Source: JBGPJM01 sp041485385
Lineage (GTDB): Bacteria > Planctomycetota > Phycisphaerae > Phycisphaerales > UBA1924
Length of the DNA stretch: 18,469 bases
Assembly: GCA_041485385.1 (NCBI GenBank)
Contig: JBGPJM010000085.1
Span: forward strand, 1 to 18,469
Reading direction: 5' to 3'
The notes beneath the pieces were generated by a model. It made no database searches, was not told where the DNA came from, and saw nothing but the letters and a program-made list of their open reading frames with translations. Positions 14,811 to 18,469 of the stretch are shown piece after piece. The translations under genes were made by a program, and so were the position numbers. The number at the start of each line of letters is the position of its first letter. Position 1 is the first letter of the stretch.

Positions 14811-15308
14811 TCAGGGCGCAGCGGCGATCAGCCCGGCCAGCAGCACGAGCGGCAGCGCCAGGCAGACGATGACCAGGACGCGCCGGGTAATCGCCCGGCG
14901 CGTGCGGATCCAGGTCCGCCCCCTGCGAGAGATCAGAAGGGCCAGCACCGCTCCGGAGACCATCGCGCCCAGCCACATCGGGAGTGCGAACCGCCAGAAC
15001 TCGCGCATAGGAAATCCCTCGAACAGCGCTACGACCGTGAAGTAGACAGCGAGGATGCCGGAAAAGCCCAGGGCCGCACCCAGGCCGGAGGCGCCGGCGA
15101 TCAACGACCCCGTCATCGGCTCGACGAGCCCTATGCGCACGACCAGCGGCTCCCGGCAGGCCGGGCATCGCGCGCCGGGGAGCGGGGAGTTGAGCGGGTG
15201 CGCGCACGACGGGCAGGGATGATGCGGCCGAGCGTCGAGGAACCGGTCGAGCAGGTACGCTTCGGCTTCGGTCCCGGCGGGCGAGTGGTCGGGGAGAGGG
15301 GGCGTCAT
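14811..15308 (-). CDS. Zinc-ribbon membrane protein, third of three tandem paralogues
   Basis: The 165-residue product has an N-terminal zinc ribbon with Cys32, Cys35, Cys48 and Cys51 (PCPSC and ARCPAC), degenerate in the segment between the knuckles compared with its two upstream siblings. About four hydrophobic helices follow (LIAGASGLGAALGFSGILAV, then FWRFALPMWLGAMVSGAVLA, then VLVIVCLALPLVLLAGLI), with an Arg-rich loop before the last. ATG 15306-15308 is 3 nt after the previous stop, so translation is probably coupled. The fold suggests a cytoplasmic zinc knuckle attached to a small membrane domain. Function unknown. Confidence 0.8.
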   Translation of the reverse strand: MTPPLPDHSPAGTEAEAYLLDRFLDARPHHPCPSCAHPLNSPLPGARCPACREPLVVRIGLVEPMTGSLIAGASGLGAALGFSGILAVYFTVVALFEGFPMREFWRFALPMWLGAMVSGAVLALLISRRGRTWIRTRRAITRRVLVIVCLALPLVLLAGLIAAAP

Positions 15309-15311
15309 CGG

Positions 15312-15767
15312 TCAGTTCACCAGCGCCAGGAACGTCGCCGCCAGCGCGATGCTCAGCGCCCACCCAGCGCCGGCCGCGCTCCACACGAGCACGGGCCTCC
15401 ATCGACGGGTGCGCCGGCGCGCGAGCACCCACCACAGCAGCAGCGGCCCCTCGAGCACGGCCATGCCCACCAGCGGCGCGACCTCGATCATCGCCGGCGC
15501 AAAGGATTTGGTAAACATGCGGAAGACCAGGAAGAGCAGCAGCAGCACGGAGAATCCGAACCCTCCGGACAGCCCGACCAGGCCGAGGATGAACGCACCA
15601 AGCCGGGGATGCGCGGGCTGGACACGCAGGAGCAGCCCGAGGCCGCACTCCGGACAGCGGCCGGCACGCAGCGCACGGAGGTTGTAGCCGCAGGAGGGAC
15701 AGGGGATATCGCGCTCGGCCAAGTACGTGATGAGGAGGCCGTCGTAGGTCTCGGCGGGGGCGTCCAT
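15312..15767 (-). CDS. Zinc-ribbon membrane protein, second of three tandem paralogues
   Basis: The 151-residue product carries IPCPSCGYNLRALRAGRCPE, i.e. a CPxCGYNLR ribbon with Cys23, Cys26, Cys38 and Cys41. It is followed by hydrophobic segments (LGAFILGLVGLSGGFGFSVL, LVGMAVLEGPLLLWWVL, LSIALAATFLALV) separated by an Arg-rich loop. I take the ATG at 15765-15767 as the start. A TTG at 15780-15782 in frame would add five residues and sit 6 nt after the previous stop; neither has a clear ribosome site. CPxCGYxLRGL ribbons fused to small membrane domains are common in planctomycetes, but I know of no function. Confidence 0.78.
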   Translation of the reverse strand: MDAPAETYDGLLITYLAERDIPCPSCGYNLRALRAGRCPECGLGLLLRVQPAHPRLGAFILGLVGLSGGFGFSVLLLLFLVFRMFTKSFAPAMIEVAPLVGMAVLEGPLLLWWVLARRRTRRWRPVLVWSAAGAGWALSIALAATFLALVN

Positions 15768-15788
15768 CGGCGGGGTGCTCAAGCAGGG

Positions 15789-16289
15789 TCACAGCGATAC
15801 GGCGATCTGGAATGCATAGAGGGCGAGCCACAGCAGGCTGTCGATCACCACGAGCCACATGATGTACACCGCGGCACGCGTCACCGGGCGCTCGTCGTCG
15901 CGCCCGCGTCGCCATCGCCGCACCAGCCGAAACAGCCCCCAGGCGGCCGCGATGCCGACGCCGCCACTGATACCGGCGCTCAAGGCGATCTGGACCTGGA
16001 ACCACCACATCCCCGTTGGAGGGTTATACTCGCCGAGGATCAGGCTGAGCACGGTCCAGGCGCCCATGATCAGCCGGTACACCGCGACGATGGCAAGAGC
16101 GGACGCAGCGAGCCAGCGAAGGCGCCAGAGAGGCTCGACACCGGATATACCCAACTGGATCAGGGCGCTGCACTCGGGACAGACCAGCCCGGGGAGGCCG
16201 CGGAGGTTGTATCCGCACCTGGGGCAGGGAGCATCGCTGACAGCGAGGAACGCCCGAAGCAGCTCGGGCTCGGCGAGCGTGGGGCCCAT
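15789..16289 (-). CDS. Zinc-ribbon membrane protein, first of three tandem paralogues
   Basis: The 166-residue product has PCPRCGYNLRGLPGLVCPEC with Cys22, Cys25, Cys37 and Cys40 as a zinc ribbon. Hydrophobic helices follow (WLAASALAIVAVYRLIMGAW, ALSAGISGGVGIAAAWGLF, YIMWLVVIDSLLWLALYAF) with the basic loop RRWRRGRDDERP between the last two. It heads a run with two paralogues downstream at short spacing, so the three are likely co-transcribed and perhaps act together. No ribosome site is seen before ATG 16287-16289, but a TATGCT box lies 6 nt upstream. Confidence 0.82.
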   Translation of the reverse strand: MGPTLAEPELLRAFLAVSDAPCPRCGYNLRGLPGLVCPECSALIQLGISGVEPLWRLRWLAASALAIVAVYRLIMGAWTVLSLILGEYNPPTGMWWFQVQIALSAGISGGVGIAAAWGLFRLVRRWRRGRDDERPVTRAAVYIMWLVVIDSLLWLALYAFQIAVSL

Positions 16290-16295
16290 GGGTGC

Positions 16296-16301
16296 AGCAT
16301 A
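16296..16301 (-). promoter_or_regulatory. Candidate -10 element TATGCT for leaderless zinc-ribbon operon mRNA
   Basis: On the minus strand TATGCT (four of six matches to TATAAT) ends 6 nt before the ATG of the first zinc-ribbon gene, which lacks a Shine-Dalgarno. The 54-base gap to the next upstream gene leaves room for an independent promoter here. Confidence 0.38.
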
Positions 16302-16343
16302 CCCGGTGGGGGCTAACGGACCCGCGCCCGCGCAACGTTCTGC

Positions 16344-16595
16344 TCAGTTGGCCATGTACTTCACGTAGACCATGATCAGCAGGAAGGACGCAAGCCCCAG
16401 CGCGATCATGCACAGCACGATCTGCACCGTCATGATCGCGACCTGCTTCCAGTACCCCTCCAGCGAGTGCATCCGGACGGCCTTGTACACGACCGAGATG
16501 CCGAAGGAAAGGGGGACCAGGAACGCCCACCAGATGTCGTGGACGTTCAGCGGGTCCAGGAAGGGACGCCAGGCGAGCACCAGGAGGGCGTTCAT
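16344..16595 (-). CDS. Small two-helix membrane protein
   Basis: The 83-residue product has two predicted membrane helices, around 22-37 (WWAFLVPLSFGISVVY) and 51-78 (QVAIMTVQIVLCMIALGLAS). They are joined by a short conserved-looking segment, KAVRMHSLEGYW. Its ATG overlaps the stop of the preceding gene (ATGA arrangement), indicating translational coupling and probably a shared complex or pathway. I recognise the general type from planctomycete genomes but know no function. Confidence 0.78.
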   Translation of the reverse strand: MNALLVLAWRPFLDPLNVHDIWWAFLVPLSFGISVVYKAVRMHSLEGYWKQVAIMTVQIVLCMIALGLASFLLIMVYVKYMAN

Positions 16596-17149
16596 CGCGC
16601 CATCCCCCCGCCCCCGACCCCCCGACCCCCTCCCCCAACGCCCGGCGCGCCGACGGTCGGCGCGGGGGCCCGGTGGCGGAAAGCGGCATCGATGATGCAG
16701 ATCAGGTTCAACATCCCGGCGATTGTGGCGAAGAGCGTGCCCAGCTCGTTGACCCGCCCCAGCGACCTCGAGTTGGGCGGCTTGCCCCCCTCCACTCGCA
16801 CGCCCGTCTTCGGATCGCGCCCCTCGTTGGGAAAGGCGGACCGCGGGGGCGCGCCCACGCCGTCGCGGACCTTCAGGAAGTTCTGGTGGTAGTAGTCAAC
16901 GCCGAAGGCGATCGGGCCGACAAGCCCCTCGCCGATGAACCAGACGAAATCCTCCTTGCGGTCCACGACGTCGATCCCGCCCACAAGGATGCCGCCGAAG
17001 AAGAGGCCCATGACACCGGACGCGATCAGGACGGCTCGCCGGATTTCCCCCAAGTAGGCGTGCCCGGCGCCCGGGAAGACAATGGCGAGCACTGCGGCCA
17101 CGGGCTGAAAGGGCGCGGGGCCGGAATGGTCGTAGTGGGGCGTGGGCAT
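16592..17149 (-). CDS. Conserved-looking planctomycete membrane protein with PGAGHAYLG motif
   Basis: The 185-residue product has a hydrophobic start (PVAAVLAIVFPGAGHAYLG, about 16-34). The PGxGHxYLG turn resembles TM2-type and DUF6677-type membrane proteins. A second helix (IASGVMGLFFGGILVGGID, 42-60) and probably two more (about 70-86 and 134-154) follow. A soluble loop at about 95-130 is rich in Gly, Pro and charged residues, and the C-terminus is a Gly-rich low-complexity tail ending in MAR. ATG 17147-17149 was chosen because the preceding open frame is Pro/Ser low-complexity. No Shine-Dalgarno is visible. The stop codon overlaps the next gene's start. The DUF6677 suggestion is from memory and unverified. 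Confidence 0.75.
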   Translation of the reverse strand: MPTPHYDHSGPAPFQPVAAVLAIVFPGAGHAYLGEIRRAVLIASGVMGLFFGGILVGGIDVVDRKEDFVWFIGEGLVGPIAFGVDYYHQNFLKVRDGVGAPPRSAFPNEGRDPKTGVRVEGGKPPNSRSLGRVNELGTLFATIAGMLNLICIIDAAFRHRAPAPTVGAPGVGGGGRGVGGGGMAR

Positions 17150-17547
17150 CAAGGAACTCAGGGGGTCGGCGGAACGACGCTGGGAATGAAGAAGCGGTGA
17201 GGATATGCCGGGCGGAGGTGGATCCGGCGCTGTGGAACCGGCGGGGGTGAGACGGCGAAAATCCGTCGGCTTTGGGGTGGACAAAAAACCCCAAAACGGG
17301 GCGCTTGCCCCTGTTGACACGGACGGGACAGGGAGTAGTGTACCGCCATTCTTGGGCACGCCCCCACGGCCGGGCCGCCCTCCGGCCAACTTTGAGCGTC
17401 ACGCCGGGCACAGAGAGACCGGCGAGAGCAAGATCCGGAGGCTCGTGGAGCACGTTGTGCGGCGTGTGGGAGACTGGTGGCGGGCGCGGCCGGACCCGGT
17501 GCGCCCCGAGGCTGAAGACGACAGCGCAAGGTATGGGAGGCAGGACG
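17150..17547. other. Divergent intergenic region of about 400 bases
   Basis: The region separates the minus-strand membrane pair from the plus-strand acidic-protein pair. Open frames across it are Arg/Pro-rich and lack supported starts, so I see no gene. It contains a rather AT-rich core (17275-17300) and a good -35-like element for the plus strand at 17314. I found no clear -10 for the minus-strand gene. Confidence 0.55.
17314..17341 (+). promoter_or_regulatory. Candidate promoter TTGACA-16-TAGTGT
   Basis: A perfect TTGACA (17314-17319) is followed after 16 bases by TAGTGT (17336-17341), a weak -10. It would drive the acidic-protein gene with a leader of about 200 nt. The exact -35 in GC-rich DNA and its intergenic position are the support. 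Confidence 0.4.
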
Positions 17548-17823
17548 ATGGCAGCGTTGATTGAGCAACTGGCGGCTCAGCTCGGACAGGACCCGCGCAC
17601 GGCGCCGTCGGCGCGGGACTGGCGGGGCGGGTCGCTGGTCGAGGTGCTGGCGTACGAGGATGACGACGAGGACGAAGACGGCGATGGTGACGAGTTTGCC
17701 GATGAGGGCGAGGGTGACGACGACGAGGAGTTTGAGGACGACGACGAGAGCATTTTTGAGGACGACGACGAGGACGAAGAGTTCGGCGCCGACGACGACG
17801 AAGAAGACGACGAAGACTTCTGA
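17548..17823 (+). CDS. Extremely acidic small protein
   Basis: The 91-residue product has a short N-terminal part (MAALIEQLAAQLGQDPRTAP, then ARDWRGGSLVEVLAY) that looks helical. Residues 37-91 are almost entirely Asp and Glu: 41 of 55 residues are acidic. Phe residues at 50, 62, 70, 79 and 91 punctuate the tail at intervals of 8-12. There is no signal peptide or membrane helix, so it should be cytoplasmic and disordered at its C-terminus. GGGAGG lies 7 nt before ATG 17548, strongly supporting the start. The downstream gene follows after 55 bases. Such tails can mimic nucleic acid or bind basic proteins or divalent metal, but nothing identifies which applies here. Confidence 0.78.
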   Translation: MAALIEQLAAQLGQDPRTAPSARDWRGGSLVEVLAYEDDDEDEDGDGDEFADEGEGDDDEEFEDDDESIFEDDDEDEEFGADDDEEDDEDF

Positions 17824-17878
17824 TCGTCGCGACCCGGGCGGGCAGCCCCTCGCGACGCGCCGTCGCAAAGGGACCCGC

Positions 17879-18397
17879 ATGAGCACCGAGAACTCGTCGA
17901 ACCGTCAGCGAACGCCGGGTGCCAAGCCGGGCACGGCCCATCTCGACGGGGAGACCACCGGAGAACGTCGGGCCGGCGGAGAGCCGGCGGGCCCGGAAGG
18001 GTCGGGTTCGGGAGTCGTCGATCGGCGGCTCGGGTTGGACAGGCGGGAGATCGCCGCGCGTCTGAGCGGGGACGGGGTTTCCAGCGGCGAGGCGGATACG
18101 GGCCTGGAGCGCCGGCGCGGGCCGGGGCGGCGGCGGAGCGATTTCTCCAAATCAGCCGAAGAGGGGGAGATGACCCAGGAACAGTTCCTGTTCCTCATGG
18201 CCATCGACGCCTTCAAGAAGTCCAATGACCGGATGTACCCCACCTGGACCGATGTGCTCGAGGTCGTCCGTCTGCTGGGCTACCGCAAGACGATGCCCAG
18301 CGAACTCAGCCTCCGCAACGCCGAGGACTGGCGCGAGTCGGCCGATGGGCCCGCCAACACTCGCACGATCAAGGGCCTGAAGCGCGACGCGGCGTGA
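17879..18397 (+). CDS. Conserved-looking hypothetical protein with basic linker
   Basis: The 172-residue product has a disordered, charged N-terminal part with Gly, Ser and Glu, then an Arg-rich segment ([20 protein letters not shown]). A compact C-terminal region follows: MTQEQFLFLMAIDAFKKSND, then RMYPTWTDVLEVVRLLGYRK and SELSLRNAEDW. The pattern QFxFLMAIDxFKKxN...PTWTDVLEVxRxLGYRK is one I associate with planctomycete hypothetical proteins; it looks like a small helical, possibly winged-helix-like module. The basic linker could bind nucleic acid or the acidic protein encoded just upstream. AAAGGGA lies 5 nt before ATG 17879. Function unknown. Confidence 0.75.
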   Translation: MSTENSSNRQRTPGAKPGTAHLDGETTGERRAGGEPAGPEGSGSGVVDRRLGLDRREIAARLSGDGVSSGEADTGLERRRGPGRRRSDFSKSAEEGEMTQEQFLFLMAIDAFKKSNDRMYPTWTDVLEVVRLLGYRKTMPSELSLRNAEDWRESADGPANTRTIKGLKRDAA

Positions 18398-18469
18398 GGG
18401 CCAGCCGCGGATCAAGCGGATCGATATCGGCGCGCATCCGCGCCCGATGACTTTACGGCAAGCGCCGGA
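18398..18469 (+). other. Non-coding tail with a GC-rich hairpin
   Basis: The final 72 bases contain no supported coding start. TCGGCGCG (18427-18434) can pair with the following CGCG-C-CCGA (18439-18447) around a CATC loop, with one bulged base. It lies about 30 nt downstream of the stop and lacks a T-run, so it is at best a weak terminator candidate. Confidence 0.3.

Noticed and set aside
1..18469. Hidden defence, toxin-antitoxin or mobile-element system
   Set aside because: I looked at all small gene pairs and repeats. None shows toxin, nuclease, transposase or integrase motifs, and the pseudopilin duplication lacks terminal inverted repeats of an insertion sequence.

Overview
The window is GC-rich and almost fully coding. 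It most likely comes from a planctomycete of the Phycisphaerae type. The signs are a secreted protein with NxxGxxAF-type repeats and a C-terminal dockerin ending in Gly-Cys, membrane proteins with an N-terminal CPxCGYNLRGL zinc ribbon, a prepilin-like protein with an ADGSV motif, and short conserved membrane proteins of a planctomycete type. This assignment is inferred from remembered family traits, not from a database search.

Layout. At 1-243 is the 3' end of an unidentified gene. It converges on ubiX (260-943, minus strand; prenyl-FMN synthesis). A plus-strand group follows: a lipoprotein (1137-1934), pyrR (2003-2530) and pyrB (2638-3702), the last two being pyrimidine control and synthesis. 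A minus-strand Pro/Ala-rich protein (3722-4654) has a sigma-28-like promoter and is divergent from a SAM methyltransferase (4790-5665). A large secreted dockerin protein (5783-7852, minus) is divergent from a pseudopilin gene (8179-9243). That gene is followed by a broken second copy, part of which is inverted (9178-9560). Next come an HWE-family sensor histidine kinase (9753-11660), a 463-base intergenic region with a 10-bp-phased repeat array, and sucD (12124-13128).

On the minus strand are spoVR (13158-14723), three tandem zinc-ribbon membrane proteins (14811-16289) and a translationally coupled pair of small membrane proteins (16344-17149). A divergent region of about 400 bases separates these from a plus-strand pair: an extremely acidic 91-residue protein (17548-17823) and a conserved-looking hypothetical protein (17879-18397).

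The window is mostly housekeeping and lineage-specific genes. I see no defence island, prophage, transposase, CRISPR array, tRNA or rRNA. The most notable observations are as follows. (a) Several genes without a Shine-Dalgarno sequence carry a TAnnnT hexamer 5-8 nt before the start codon, as expected for leaderless mRNAs, while genes with a good Shine-Dalgarno do not. (b) The pseudopilin locus is a rearranged tandem duplication. (c) An array of phased A-tracts lies just upstream of the probable sucD promoter. (d) A Pro-rich orphan gene has a near-perfect FliA-type -10 element.
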